Assembly: GCF_018881635.1 (NCBI RefSeq)
Contig: NZ_JACVPY010000002.1
Span: forward strand, 1,681,631-1,745,630
Reading direction: 5' to 3'
Length of the DNA: 64,000 nucleotides
DNA from: Polynucleobacter sp. UB-Piko-W3
GTDB lineage: Bacteria > Pseudomonadota > Gammaproteobacteria > Burkholderiales > Burkholderiaceae
Part shown: in pieces, positions 1 through 9,222 of the stretch
How the letters are laid out: each line of letters opens with the position of its first letter
Numbering within the stretch: the stretch's first letter is position 1
Translations under genes and position numbers: made by a program
Notes under the pieces: generated by a model
What the model saw: the letters and a program-made list of their open reading frames with translations, nothing else
Told to the model about the DNA's origin: nothing
Database searches by the model: none

Positions 1-1
1 G

Positions 2-715
2 ACCACACCATGCCCGCACTGTAAGGGCTCGGTGAAAGAAAACTATCGTCGCTTTGCTTGTGAAAAGTGTGGCTTTACGATCAGTAAAACTCCGGGCGGG
101 CGGGCGTTTGAATATCCTGAAGTAGAAGAATTGCTGCGTGAGAAAACAATCGGACCTCTGCAAGGCTTCCGCAGCAAAATAGGTCGCCCATTTGCTGCCA
201 TTATTAAGTTAAGCGAAATTCCAGAAGATGATGCTGACTATCCAAATGCGGGCTTCAAGCTTGAGTTTGATTTTGGCAACACTCAAGATGAAGAAACTGA
301 GGCAATCGATTTCACGGGTCGCCTGGCTTTGGGTGCTTGTCCAAAATGTTCTGGCGCAGTATATGAAGATGGCATGCGTTACCTTTGCGAGAAAAATACT
401 GGGCCAAGCAAAACGTGTGATTTCAAAACAGGCAAGGTAGTTTTGCAACAAGAAATTTCACCTGAGCAGGTGCAAAAACTGCTGACAGAAGGTAAGACTG
501 ACCTCTTGACCAACTTCAAATCAAACCGAACTGGTCGTGGCTTTAAGGCCTATTTAGCCTTAGGCGCTGATGGCAAAATTGGTTTTGAGTTTGAAGCCAA
601 AGCTGCAGGTACGGCTAAAGCTCCGGCAAAGAAACGTGCGGGGGCTAGTGCAGCAACTAAGTCTGCTGCAAAGCCCAAGCGCGCAAGCAAAGCAAAGTCA
701 TCATCTAGCAGCTGA
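2..715 (+). CDS. topB: DNA topoisomerase III, C-terminal part (cut by window edge)
   Basis: Only the C-terminal ~237 residues are present and the reading frame is open to the left edge. The piece begins with a four-cysteine zinc ribbon (CPHC then CEKC), followed by a topoisomerase C-terminal repeat (GPLQGFRSKIGRPFAAI region), a second cysteine cluster starting CPKC, and another repeat (TGRGFKAYLALGADGKIGF). It ends in a Lys/Ala/Ser-rich tail of about 35 residues, as in many beta-proteobacterial type IA enzymes. The family relaxes and decatenates DNA by single-strand passage; the catalytic domain lies outside the window. Its last 166 bases overlap the convergent mnmC gene. It is the only gene left of the origin that runs against the local minus-strand direction. 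Confidence 0.85.
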   Translation, partial: TTPCPHCKGSVKENYRRFACEKCGFTISKTPGGRAFEYPEVEELLREKTIGPLQGFRSKIGRPFAAIIKLSEIPEDDADYPNAGFKLEFDFGNTQDEETEAIDFTGRLALGACPKCSGAVYEDGMRYLCEKNTGPSKTCDFKTGKVVLQQEISPEQVQKLLTEGKTDLLTNFKSNRTGRGFKAYLALGADGKIGFEFEAKAAGTAKAPAKKRAGASAATKSAAKPKRASKAKSSSSS

Positions 716-1776
716 GCGGTAATCAGCTTGGCTGCTAGCGCTGACCATAAAATACCTCGTGAGCCCAAAGCGGTAGCTAAAAAGATTCCTGGTCTTTGAG
801 TAAGCGCGCCAATGATCGGCAAGCGATCGCCGGCAACGCAGCGCACCCCAACAAAATCGCCAGCCTTAATTAGCCCCTTGAGATCTCCTTCAGAATAAGC
901 AAGCAAGCCTTGTGCTTGCTCACGATTGAATGCATCGCTGCTGTCTCTTGAGCCCAGATCATCTTCGCCCTCATCAAAACTAGAGCCAACCATCCAACGA
1001 TAGCTACCGTCCTCAAGATGCTGGGCAGGAAGACAATAGCCATCGCCCGATATTCCAACTCGCGGTAATTTTGATGCCCAAGCATCATCTTTTTTGATTG
1101 AAAAAATACTGAGTTGTCCACGCACAGGTTTTAAGGGCAACTTTATTCCGATACTGCTCATTAAAACCTTGCTATCCATTGCCGTTGCAACCACCACCTT
1201 ATCTGCAGTAAGAATGACTTCATCAGCCTCATTCAATAAAAGCCATTTGCCATTAGCTTGTTCGAGTTTTGCGACACGCGTGTTCCATAAACAAGTTAAA
1301 TGCTGTTGCTCTTGCAGTAGTGCATTGCTCGCCTCAAATATGCTTAAGGATGCTCCGCGAGAAAGCCACACTCCATTTTGTTTAATGCCACAAATTTTTT
1401 CTGCTTCTTGGGCATCTAAAGCAACCGCAATATCTTCATCAAGGCCTAATGACTTCAAATAATTGGCAACTTCTACTCGGTCAAAGTGTTTGTCTTTTTT
1501 GCTGGGCTGAAAAATACCGTGCTGGTTCCAGGCCTTGCCCCATCTAGCCTCAGCCAACAAAAAGGCGATGCGCGTTAAGCGCAATAAACGCGGTGATCCT
1601 ATACCTATGTGTGGATGCGCAATAGCATATGCATGACTTGAACAGGCGGTAGCGGCAGATGATGCAGCATCAACAATACATACAGATTTGCCACGTTGGA
1701 GCAACTCATTTGCGATGGTTGCGCCGCAAATGCCTGCCCCTATCACCACTATTTCATGGTGTTGGGGTTTGGTCAT
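550..1776 (-). CDS. mnmC: FAD-dependent tRNA wobble-uridine oxidoreductase, MnmC C-terminal-type (single domain)
   Basis: A 408-residue protein with an N-terminal FAD-binding Rossmann motif (GAGICG at residues 13-18) and the late motifs typical of the MnmC oxidase domain (GVRCVAGDRLPIIG, then LGSRGILWSALAAKL). The family converts cmnm5(s2)U34 to nm5(s2)U34 in tRNA, after MnmE/MnmG. In enteric bacteria the protein also carries an N-terminal methyltransferase domain (about 670 residues in total); that domain is absent here and no methyltransferase lies upstream, where pckG ends 20 bases away. The last ~50 codons run antisense to the topB tail. The family-like segment LAPARF (residues 377-382) lies in the overlap, so the overlap appears real. 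A generic D-amino-acid oxidase relative is the alternative. Confidence 0.8.
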   Translation of the reverse strand: MTKPQHHEIVVIGAGICGATIANELLQRGKSVCIVDAASSAATACSSHAYAIAHPHIGIGSPRLLRLTRIAFLLAEARWGKAWNQHGIFQPSKKDKHFDRVEVANYLKSLGLDEDIAVALDAQEAEKICGIKQNGVWLSRGASLSIFEASNALLQEQQHLTCLWNTRVAKLEQANGKWLLLNEADEVILTADKVVVATAMDSKVLMSSIGIKLPLKPVRGQLSIFSIKKDDAWASKLPRVGISGDGYCLPAQHLEDGSYRWMVGSSFDEGEDDLGSRDSSDAFNREQAQGLLAYSEGDLKGLIKAGDFVGVRCVAGDRLPIIGALTQRPGIFLATALGSRGILWSALAAKLITAQLLDDDFALLARLGFAADLVAALAPARFFAGALAVPAALASNSKPILPSAPKAK

Positions 1777-1796
1777 TTAACTAATTAGAAAAAAGC

Positions 1797-3662
1797 TTAA
1801 GCGTTTAAGCGCTGTTCAATTTTCGCGCGAGTTTCTTTGAGCTCTTTTGGTAAGCGATCGCCAAGATGATCAAATAATTCGGTGTGAAGCTTCAACTCGT
1901 TCTTCCAGTCATCAACGGAAACATGAATGGCTTTAGCAAATTTCTCGGCTGAATAATCTAGGCCATTCCAATGGATATCGCCGTGCTCTGGGCAAATGCC
2001 AAAAGGCGTTTCTTTGCCTTCTGCCTTTCCTTGTGCTCGCTCCAAAATCCAAGAAAGCACGCGCATGTTTTCGCCAAAGCCTGGCCAAACAAATTTGCCA
2101 TTCTCATCCTTGCGGAACCAGTTAACGCAATAAATCTTAGGCAAAACGGCGCCTTCGGCCTCTAACTTCTTGCCGATATTGAGCCAATGCTGAAAATAGT
2201 CGCTCATGTTGTAGCCAGCAAATGCGATCATCGCAAACGGGTCGCGACGCACGACACCAATTTGACCAGTGATCGCTGCGGTCGTTTCTGAGCCAAGGGT
2301 AGCAGCCATGTAAACACCCTCAACCCAATCCCGCGCCTCACTAACCAAAGGCACCGTGTTTGAGCGACGGCCGCCAAACAAGAATGCATCAATTGGAACG
2401 CCTTCTGGATCGTCCCATTTAGGATCAACAGCTGGGTTGTTGGTGGCAGCAACAGTAAAACGTGAATTTGGATGTGCAGCTTTGCGACCTGCGGCACCAT
2501 CTGCTGGAGTCCAGTCTTTGCCTTGCCAGTCAATCAAATGGGCTGGCGGGGTTTCTGTCAAGCCTTCCCACCAAACATCACCATCGTCAGTCAAACCAAC
2601 GTTCGTGAAAATCACGTCCTGATTTAAAGAGTCGATACAGTTTTGATTGGTCTGACGATTTGTGCCAGGCGCTACACCGAAGTAACCGGACTCCGGGTTA
2701 ATTGCAAACAAACGGGTTTTGCCAGTAACCGGATCTTTACGCGGCTTGATCCATGCAATGTCATCACCAATCGTAGTGACCTTCCAGCCATCAAATCCTT
2801 TGGGTGGAATCATCATAGAGAAATTAGTTTTGCCGCAAGCCGATGGGAATGCAGCGGCAATGTGATGTTTTTTGCCCTCGGGTGAAGTTACTCCCAAGAT
2901 CAACATATGCTCTGCTAACCAACCTTGTTCGCGACCCATATTGGATGCGATACGCAGTGCAAAACATTTTTTACCTAACAATGCATTGCCTCCGTAACCA
3001 GACCCAAACGACCAGATCTCACGGGTTTCTGGATAATGAACAATGTACTTAGTCTTGTTGTTTGGCCAAGCAACGTCCTTTTCGCCAGCGGCTAGGGGCT
3101 TGCCAACAGTATGGACACAGGGCACGAACTCGCCATTAGCGCCCAGCTGATCAATCACAGCTCTGCCCATGCGGGTCATCAGGCGCATATTGATTGCAAC
3201 ATAAGGGCTGTCGGAGAGCTCAACACCAATGTGAGCAATCGGGGATCCTATTGGGCCCATGGAGAATGGCACAACATACATTGTTCTGCCGCGCATGCAG
3301 CCATCAAACAAAGGGTTTAGTGTTGCACGCATTTCGCTTGGCTCCACCCAGTTATTGGTGGGGCCAGCATCGTCTTTTTTTGCAGAGCAAATAAACGTTC
3401 GGTCTTCGACTCGCGCTACATCCTCTGGGTCTGAAAGGGCTAAAAATGAGTTTTTGCGCTTGCTTGGGTTTAAGCGCTTAAATACTCCAGCCTTCACCAG
3501 GAGCTCACAAAATTCGTCATATTCAGCCTGGGAGCCATCACACCAGCGAATTGCATCTGGCTTAGTAAGAGCAGCCATCTCGCCAACCCACTCTATCAAT
3601 TGCTTGTTTTTTACGTAAGCTGGCGCATTCGCATCAATTTGGTCAGTAGTTGCTGTAGTCAT
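1797..3662 (-). CDS. pckG: Phosphoenolpyruvate carboxykinase (GTP)
   Basis: Encodes the GTP-dependent PEP carboxykinase, which converts oxaloacetate to PEP for gluconeogenesis in the cytoplasm. The P-loop with the reactive cysteine ([13 protein letters not shown], about residues 272-284 from this start) is diagnostic of the GTP class. The length, about 621 residues, is normal for the family, and the sequence is intact. The frame stays open to an ATG at 3674, four codons further upstream; I prefer ATG 3662 (MTTATTDQ), but neither has a strong Shine-Dalgarno. It lies between mnmE and mnmC on the same strand, with a 76-97 base AT-rich gap before it that could hold its own promoter. Confidence 0.95.
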   Translation of the reverse strand: MTTATTDQIDANAPAYVKNKQLIEWVGEMAALTKPDAIRWCDGSQAEYDEFCELLVKAGVFKRLNPSKRKNSFLALSDPEDVARVEDRTFICSAKKDDAGPTNNWVEPSEMRATLNPLFDGCMRGRTMYVVPFSMGPIGSPIAHIGVELSDSPYVAINMRLMTRMGRAVIDQLGANGEFVPCVHTVGKPLAAGEKDVAWPNNKTKYIVHYPETREIWSFGSGYGGNALLGKKCFALRIASNMGREQGWLAEHMLILGVTSPEGKKHHIAAAFPSACGKTNFSMMIPPKGFDGWKVTTIGDDIAWIKPRKDPVTGKTRLFAINPESGYFGVAPGTNRQTNQNCIDSLNQDVIFTNVGLTDDGDVWWEGLTETPPAHLIDWQGKDWTPADGAAGRKAAHPNSRFTVAATNNPAVDPKWDDPEGVPIDAFLFGGRRSNTVPLVSEARDWVEGVYMAATLGSETTAAITGQIGVVRRDPFAMIAFAGYNMSDYFQHWLNIGKKLEAEGAVLPKIYCVNWFRKDENGKFVWPGFGENMRVLSWILERAQGKAEGKETPFGICPEHGDIHWNGLDYSAEKFAKAIHVSVDDWKNELKLHTELFDHLGDRLPKELKETRAKIEQRLNA

Positions 3663-3750
3663 ATATTTACCCATGAAAATTTAATTTTTTAATCCAACAA
3701 TTTTATCATTTTGGGGATATTTGGCCCTTTAAGCGACGGCAAAAAGGCCC

Positions 3751-5109
3751 TTATTTGCCAATACAGAATTGACTAAAAATTTTGCCTAAAAGGTCGTCTG
3801 GGAGCAATTTTCCAGTGATTTGTCCAAGGTGATTTTGTGCTAAAAACAGCTCTTCAGCGAACAATTCTAGCGAACTGTTGCCATTTGCAGCGAACTGCTC
3901 CGATCTTGTAATATGCTCCGATGCTCGCTCCAGGCAGTCTAAATGCCTTCGTCTAGCGACAATTACCCCTTCTTGTGAGCCATTCCAGCCTACTATCTCT
4001 AATATCCTCCGTTTTAAGGCCTCAACCCCATCGCCAGTCTTGGCTGAAATGCAAATAGCGTCTTTTGGAGGGGCAACAGAGCCTGATGCCATCAAATCTG
4101 ATTTATTAAGCACCTCTAAAACGGGGCACTTTGGGGGCAGCACTCGCAGAATTTGTTCTTTCAGGCCATCCTCACCAGAGCTGGGGTCGGTCAAAAAAAT
4201 GACGAGGTCTGCCAAACGAATGGCATCCCAGGATCTTTCAATGCCTTTTGCTTCGACCAAGTCATCCGTTTCTCGCAAGCCGGCTGTATCGATAATGTGC
4301 ATCGGTACGCCCTGGATGGTAATGCTTTCCTTCACCCGATCACGTGTAGTGCCCGCAATGGGGGTGACAATTGCCACCTCTTCGCCAGCAAGCCTATTGA
4401 GCAAAGAGCTCTTCCCCACGTTGGGGGCGCCTGCCAAAACCAGCTGAATGCCGTCGCGCAAAATTTTTCCCTGCTTAGCTTCACTGCGTAAGGTCTGTAG
4501 TTTTTGTTTAACTGCGGCCAAACGTTCGTGTGCTTGCGCATTCTCCAAAAACTCAATTTCTTCTTCGGGAAAATCTAAGGTAGATTCAACCAAAATACGT
4601 AACTGTGTAATTTCTTCGATTAGATCGTTAATGCTCTCTGAAAAGATGCCCTGCAGTGATCTGGCGGCACCACGCACTGCAGCCTCGCTCTGTGCATCAA
4701 TTAAATCAGCAATCGCTTCGGCCTGGGCTAAATCAATTTTGTTATTCAAATAAGCGCGAAGTGTAAATTCGCCAGGCTCTGCAATCACCAAGCCCTCTGC
4801 TTTGCCGAGCTCGAGGCACCTCTTCATTACTAGCTCGAGAAGTTGTGGTCCACCATGACATTGCAGCTCTAAAACATCTTCACCCGTATATGATGCTGGC
4901 GCTACAAAATAAATCGCAATGAGTTGGTCGATAGTTTGACCGCCAGCATCACGTAAGGTGAGCAAGTTTGCTTGTCGCGGAGAAAGTACTTTTTGAAAAA
5001 GTGCTTTTGTAATTGCGCTTAGGTTTTGTCCACTAATGCGCACAACCCCAACACCCGCCTTACCCGGAGCGGTAGCTACAGCAATGATGGGCAACTTTCT
5101 GGTCATCAT
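3751..5109 (-). CDS. mnmE: tRNA modification GTPase MnmE
   Basis: A 452-residue GTPase with the full MnmE layout: N-terminal folate-binding domain, helical domain and inserted G domain. The G motifs are GAPNVGKS (227-234), TTRD (254-257), DTAG (274-277) and NKSD (335-338), and the protein ends in the catalytic C-terminal motif CIGK. With MnmG it installs the cmnm5 group on the wobble uridine of several tRNAs. It follows yidC by 38 bases in the rpmH-rnpA-yidD-yidC-mnmE order common to proteobacteria. Two adjacent ATG codons open the frame; either could be used. Confidence 0.97.
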   Translation of the reverse strand: MMTRKLPIIAVATAPGKAGVGVVRISGQNLSAITKALFQKVLSPRQANLLTLRDAGGQTIDQLIAIYFVAPASYTGEDVLELQCHGGPQLLELVMKRCLELGKAEGLVIAEPGEFTLRAYLNNKIDLAQAEAIADLIDAQSEAAVRGAARSLQGIFSESINDLIEEITQLRILVESTLDFPEEEIEFLENAQAHERLAAVKQKLQTLRSEAKQGKILRDGIQLVLAGAPNVGKSSLLNRLAGEEVAIVTPIAGTTRDRVKESITIQGVPMHIIDTAGLRETDDLVEAKGIERSWDAIRLADLVIFLTDPSSGEDGLKEQILRVLPPKCPVLEVLNKSDLMASGSVAPPKDAICISAKTGDGVEALKRRILEIVGWNGSQEGVIVARRRHLDCLERASEHITRSEQFAANGNSSLELFAEELFLAQNHLGQITGKLLPDDLLGKIFSQFCIGK

Positions 5110-5147
5110 TGCTGTGCCTTTTTCATTGAATGCTATGCCATCAAAAA

Positions 5148-6866
5148 TTACTTGGCTTCTTTTTTTCCGAACATTTGGTTAATCTGCCATTGCTGTGCAA
5201 TCGACAACAGGTTATTCACCACCCAGTACAACACTAAGCCAGCCGGGAAGAAAAAGAACATCACCGAAAATATGATTGGCATGTACATCATCACCTTAGC
5301 CTGAATAGGATCAGGTGGCGTTGGATTGAGTTTGGTTTGCACATACATCGAAATAGCCATGATGATCGGCAAAATTCCGACCGGGAAGTGCTGCGTAAAG
5401 CCCAAGAGGTCACTAATTGAAGTATCTGGCAAAGATAGGTCGTGTACCCACAAGATCCAAGGGGCGCCACGCAGCTCAACGGAAGACAACAACACCCAAT
5501 ACAAAGCAATAAATACTGGGATCTGAACCACCACCGGCAAACATCCTCCTAGTGGATTGATTTTCTCTTTGCGATACATCTCCATCATCGCTTGATTTAA
5601 CTTCTGAGGGTCGCCCTTATATTGGTCTCTCATGGCCATTAGTCGTGGCTGCACTTCTTTCATGCGCGCCATAGATTTATAGCTTGCGGCCGAGAGAGGG
5701 AAGAATACTAGCTTGATCAAAACTGTGAGGAGAATAATTGACCAACCCCAATTGCCAACATAGCCATGGATTTTTTCCAAGAGCCAAAAAATGGGTTTTG
5801 CCAAAATGGTCAGGTAACCGTAATCTTTAAGTAACTCAAAGCCGGGAGCAATCGTTTCTAGAACACTTTCCTCTTGTGGTCCAACGAAGAGGCGGGATTT
5901 TTCAACAACCGTTGAGCCTTGAGCGACTACACCAAGCGGTGTTTGCATGCCTATGCGATATAGGCCGTTATCAATTTTTCCAGCATAAATATCGCGTGCA
6001 AATTTATCACTTGGAATCCATGCGCCAGCAAAATAATGCTGCACCATTGCAATCCAGCCCGGATCTCCGGCAGGGACTTGGGTTGGGGTAGTGATTTTAT
6101 TTTTATCAATCGCTGTAAATTCTAGTTTGTTGAATTTTTCTTTGTCGGTATAAACAGCCGGGCCAGTAAATGTGCTTGCTGAAAAAGCGCCATCAAACGG
6201 GCCAATTTTTTGCTCTTGACTACCGTCGCGCACTAGCTCTGTGTAGAGAACCAAGGGAGTAGCGTTACTGCTTGACTGGGTAACGCGGTGATCAACCTCA
6301 ACAACATAACTTCCAGCATTGAGGCTGAAAGTTTTTTCTAACCTAACCCCGTTGCGATCGCTAGCAAGTGTAAGAAAAGGTCGTCCAGCACCGTCTTTAC
6401 CAGACTGGGTTAACTTGAATGTGCTGGTGTGGTTTGGCAAATCATTGTTATTGAGAGAAATCAAGCCAGAGCGTGCAAAATATTTGTGGTTTGGTGTGTA
6501 TTGAAATAGCTCAATCAGTTTATTTTCTGCGGTCAACGCTTTCAGCAATTTTGCGTCGATGACATTAGCGCCATTTGCACTAATTTCTAATACCAATACA
6601 TCATTTTTTAATGTGAATTTCTCGGCGCCCTCAATTGGGCCCGAAGCAACAGCGGGTGTTGCGGTGATTACTGGCGCACCCGATATTTGAGTTGGTAGAT
6701 CTGCCTTGTTATTTCTGGTGGGCTTTTCGGAAGGCGCTGGTGCACTGGCGGGCGTTCCGCCAAATAAAGATGGTTTGCCCTCATAAACCTGCCAATTGCT
6801 ATAGAGCATTAGGCCCGACATCGAGAACACTGCCCAAAGAATTGTTTTTTTAAAGTCCATTTGCAT
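5148..6866 (-). CDS. yidC: Membrane protein insertase YidC
   Basis: A 572-residue inner-membrane insertase of the long Gram-negative type. It has an N-terminal membrane anchor (about residues 8-24), a large periplasmic domain (about 80-345) and a C-terminal hydrophobic core with the family segment from about residue 372 (GWSIILLTVLIK) through PLGGCLPVVVQIPVF. It inserts membrane proteins such as the F0 c subunit, alone or with SecYEG. The groove position that is Arg366 in E. coli appears to be Lys385 here. An ATG two codons inside the listed start (MDFKK) is an equally good start. It sits 9 bases after yidD. Confidence 0.97.
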   Translation of the reverse strand: MQMDFKKTILWAVFSMSGLMLYSNWQVYEGKPSLFGGTPASAPAPSEKPTRNNKADLPTQISGAPVITATPAVASGPIEGAEKFTLKNDVLVLEISANGANVIDAKLLKALTAENKLIELFQYTPNHKYFARSGLISLNNNDLPNHTSTFKLTQSGKDGAGRPFLTLASDRNGVRLEKTFSLNAGSYVVEVDHRVTQSSSNATPLVLYTELVRDGSQEQKIGPFDGAFSASTFTGPAVYTDKEKFNKLEFTAIDKNKITTPTQVPAGDPGWIAMVQHYFAGAWIPSDKFARDIYAGKIDNGLYRIGMQTPLGVVAQGSTVVEKSRLFVGPQEESVLETIAPGFELLKDYGYLTILAKPIFWLLEKIHGYVGNWGWSIILLTVLIKLVFFPLSAASYKSMARMKEVQPRLMAMRDQYKGDPQKLNQAMMEMYRKEKINPLGGCLPVVVQIPVFIALYWVLLSSVELRGAPWILWVHDLSLPDTSISDLLGFTQHFPVGILPIIMAISMYVQTKLNPTPPDPIQAKVMMYMPIIFSVMFFFFPAGLVLYWVVNNLLSIAQQWQINQMFGKKEAK

Positions 6867-6875
6867 TCACTTAAA

Positions 6876-7109
6876 TTAATGAGTTGTTTGTTTTACCGCA
6901 GGATCATAACCACCGTGTGACCATGGGTTACAGCGCAGAATGCGCCAAACAACCAGGCCTAAGCTTTTAATAAATCCATAATGATTGAAGCAGTCGCAGG
7001 CATATTGAGAGCAACTTGGTACATATTTACAATGCATACCTAGGTAGGGGCTCAAAGCCAGTTGATAAATTTTTACCAGCTTTGTTGCGGCATTGTTTAA
7101 AAATCGCAC
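6876..7109 (-). CDS. yidD: Membrane protein insertion efficiency factor YidD
   Basis: A 77-residue protein matching the small YidD family, with the cysteine-rich core (HCKYVPSCSQYACDCF) and the RCNPWSHGGYDP motif near the C terminus. An amphipathic N-terminal helix suggests peripheral attachment to the inner membrane. It assists YidC-dependent insertion. It starts one base after the rnpA stop codon and ends nine bases before yidC, so translation is probably coupled. Confidence 0.93.
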   Translation of the reverse strand: MRFLNNAATKLVKIYQLALSPYLGMHCKYVPSCSQYACDCFNHYGFIKSLGLVVWRILRCNPWSHGGYDPAVKQTTH

Positions 7110-7110
7110 T

Positions 7111-7428
7111 TTAAATTAACCCCAAGATCTGACAGCGCAGAAGTTCTTTTTCTTTTTTTCTGAGCTTGCCCCGAGTTTGGCGACCAATTGGTTTTTTTAG
7201 CCTGACCACCACATCTTTGTTTAGGGTGTTGGCTTGCGCAGTCCAAACTAGCTCGCGAATCATTCTCTTTAGGCGGTTGCGGTCAACCGCTCTTTTTGCT
7301 AATTTTTTAGCTACCGCAACACCTAAATCTGGTTTGCACCCCTCTTGAATGGGCGCAACATACATACCCCAAAACAAACTCGTTTTAGGGTGTATTTTTA
7401 ATAATTCAGAAATCCTGGCGCTATTCAA
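7111..7428 (-). CDS. rnpA: Ribonuclease P protein component
   Basis: A 105-residue basic protein with the RNase P protein signature RNRLKRMIRE; it helps the RNA subunit mature tRNA 5' ends. The start is a TTG at 7428. A stop codon lies two codons upstream in frame, so no earlier start exists, and the next inner options would cut into the conserved N terminus. It begins 8 bases after rpmH, the usual proteobacterial arrangement. Confidence 0.93.
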   Translation of the reverse strand: MNSARISELLKIHPKTSLFWGMYVAPIQEGCKPDLGVAVAKKLAKRAVDRNRLKRMIRELVWTAQANTLNKDVVVRLKKPIGRQTRGKLRKKEKELLRCQILGLI

Positions 7429-7436
7429 TGGCTAAA

Positions 7437-7571
7437 TTAAACGGCCAAACGCTTGCGGCCTTTTGCACGGCGTGCGTTTAATACTGCGCGGCCGCTTTTG
7501 GTTTTCATACGAACACGAAAACCGTGTGTACGCTTACGACGTGTTACTGATGGTTGGTAGGTTCTTTTCAT
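7437..7571 (-). CDS. rpmH: 50S ribosomal protein L34
   Basis: A 44-codon frame encoding the very conserved L34 sequence ([18 protein letters not shown] at the N terminus, ending KGRKRLAV). It is the first gene of the minus-strand operon leaving the origin. Upstream on the minus strand a TTGACC hexamer (7623-7618) followed by AAAATA could be its promoter, inside the origin region. Confidence 0.97.
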   Translation of the reverse strand: MKRTYQPSVTRRKRTHGFRVRMKTKSGRAVLNARRAKGRKRLAV

Positions 7572-7794
7572 GATATATCCCGGGAAAACCAATTATTTTC
7601 CTTGTTGCAGAGCAAAAGGTCAATCTATCTCGATGAATATATAGGTGTTTTTCACTATTTTGCTTCTGTTTTTTGCTTAAACCATTAATTTATATATCTT
7701 TTTTGGCTTTATACACAAGTTATCCACAGTTTTTCCACGTTTTTGTTGCTTGTGGATAACTTTGTAGCCTCGCTACAATGGATCCTCTAAAAAT
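7572..7794. other. Putative oriC, upstream part (rpmH-dnaA intergenic)
   Basis: The 223-base gap where leftward and rightward transcription diverge. It holds DnaA-box matches (consensus TTWTNCACA) on the plus strand at 7709-7717 (TTATACACA), 7720-7728 (TTATCCACA) and a near match at 7731-7739 (TTTTCCACG). They start exactly 11 bases apart. A reverse-oriented perfect box, TGTGGATAA, is at 7751-7759. An AT-rich stretch, including CCATTAATTTATATAT at 7682-7697, precedes the array and could be the unwinding element. Gene order and strand divergence support an origin; base-skew analysis was not possible here. Confidence 0.75.
7762..7779 (+). promoter_or_regulatory. Inverted repeat over the putative dnaA -10 box
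   Basis: The sequence TTGTAGC-CTC-GCTACAA (7762-7778) is a perfect 7-base inverted repeat. It contains a good -10 hexamer, TACAAT, at 7774-7779, 15 bases before the dnaA start codon. The -35 region coincides with the reverse DnaA box at 7751-7759, which would suit DnaA autorepression. The transcription start is inferred, not shown. Confidence 0.5.
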
Positions 7795-9222
7795 ATGAGC
7801 AACTTACAAAATCCCGCCGCCTTGAATTCAATCAACCCCTTGGGTTTTTGGGATGGCGCTGTTAGCGCGCTCTCCCGCGAGCTATCGCCCCAGCAGTTTA
7901 AAACATGGATTCAGCCCCTAACACTCGTATCTTTTGATGAGAGTGGCCACTCACTAACCATTGGCGCCCCAAACAGATTCAAGCTTGATTGGATTAAGAA
8001 AACATTCGCAGACCGCTTCCAAGAGCTGGCCACACAGTACTTTGGCCTGCCCATAAATGTTAGTTTTGTCCTCGACCTTGAGGCGGGCACCCCCTCGGTT
8101 GTGGCTCCAGCAGCGCCGGAGGTCTCGGCGCCTGCAGCCCAACAAAATAGCGTGGTCGATACTGCCGCCTCATTGGATGAGGGTGCGTTTGAAATTGAAG
8201 ATCACTCAAAACTTAACCCCAACCTTACCTTTGAAACCTTTGTTACCGGTAAAGCAAACCAGCTTGCCAGGGCGGCATCAATTCAGGTTGCGCATAACCC
8301 CGGTAGCTCATACAACCCCATGTTTTTATATGGTGGGGTAGGGCTTGGCAAGACCCACCTAATTCATGCAATTGGCAACCACCTTTTAAAAGAGAAGCCC
8401 AACGCCCGCATTCGCTATATACATGCCGAACAATATGTCTCAGATGTGGTGCGCGCTTATCAACAAAAAGCGTTTGATCGCTTTAAGCGCTACTACCACT
8501 CGCTAGACCTTTTATTAATTGACGATATTCAATTTTTTAGCGGTAAGTCGAGAACTCAAGAAGAGTTTTTCTATGCCTTTGAGGCACTGCTTAGCAACAA
8601 GGCCCAAGTCATCATTACCAGTGATACCTACCCAAAAGAAATGGCTGGTATTGATGATCGCTTAATTTCGCGCTTTGATTCTGGTTTGACGGTAGCGATT
8701 GAGCCGCCAGAACTGGAAATGCGAGTTGCTATTTTGATGAAAAAGGCAATTAGTGAGGGCATCCCCATGAGTGAGGATGTTGCTTTCTTTGTGGCGAAGC
8801 ATTTGCGTTCAAACGTGCGCGAGCTTGAGGGTGCGCTGCGAAAGATATTGGCCTTTGTTCGCTTTCACGGGCGCGAGGTCACCATTGAGGTTGCTAGAGT
8901 GGCACTGAAGGACCTCCTCTCAATACAAAACCGTCAAATATCTGTCGAAAATATTCAAAAGTCTGTTGCTGATTTTTACAGCATTAAAGTTGCTGATATG
9001 TACTCGAAAAAGCGGCCTGCCAATATTGCGCGCCCACGCCAAATCGCCATGTTTATGGCCAAAGAGTTGACCCAAAAAAGCCTTCCAGAGATTGGCGAGC
9101 TTTTTGGTGGCAGGGACCACACGACTGTTTTGCATGCGGTTCGCAAGATAGCGGAGGAGAGGGCCCATGATGGGCAGCTAAACCATGAAATTCATGTTAT
9201 TGAACAAACCTTAAAGGCTTAG
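7795..9222 (+). CDS. dnaA: Chromosomal replication initiator protein DnaA
   Basis: A 475-residue initiator. Residues 1-90 form the oligomerisation/DnaB-contact domain, and 95-140 a variable Ala/Pro-rich linker. The AAA+ core has Walker [10 protein letters not shown] (180-188) and Walker [10 protein letters not shown]. The C-terminal DNA-binding domain carries the signature [11 protein letters not shown]. It binds DnaA boxes and opens oriC. Boxes occur both upstream and downstream of the gene, and one overlaps its likely promoter. The ATG start gives the expected N terminus although the Shine-Dalgarno is weak. Confidence 0.98.
   Translation: MSNLQNPAALNSINPLGFWDGAVSALSRELSPQQFKTWIQPLTLVSFDESGHSLTIGAPNRFKLDWIKKTFADRFQELATQYFGLPINVSFVLDLEAGTPSVVAPAAPEVSAPAAQQNSVVDTAASLDEGAFEIEDHSKLNPNLTFETFVTGKANQLARAASIQVAHNPGSSYNPMFLYGGVGLGKTHLIHAIGNHLLKEKPNARIRYIHAEQYVSDVVRAYQQKAFDRFKRYYHSLDLLLIDDIQFFSGKSRTQEEFFYAFEALLSNKAQVIITSDTYPKEMAGIDDRLISRFDSGLTVAIEPPELEMRVAILMKKAISEGIPMSEDVAFFVAKHLRSNVRELEGALRKILAFVRFHGREVTIEVARVALKDLLSIQNRQISVENIQKSVADFYSIKVADMYSKKRPANIARPRQIAMFMAKELTQKSLPEIGELFGGRDHTTVLHAVRKIAEERAHDGQLNHEIHVIEQTLKA

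Noticed and set aside
3675..3750. Intrinsic terminator between mnmE and pckG
   Set aside because: A GGCC/GGCC pairing is visible but the stem is bulged and lacks a clear T run on the minus strand.
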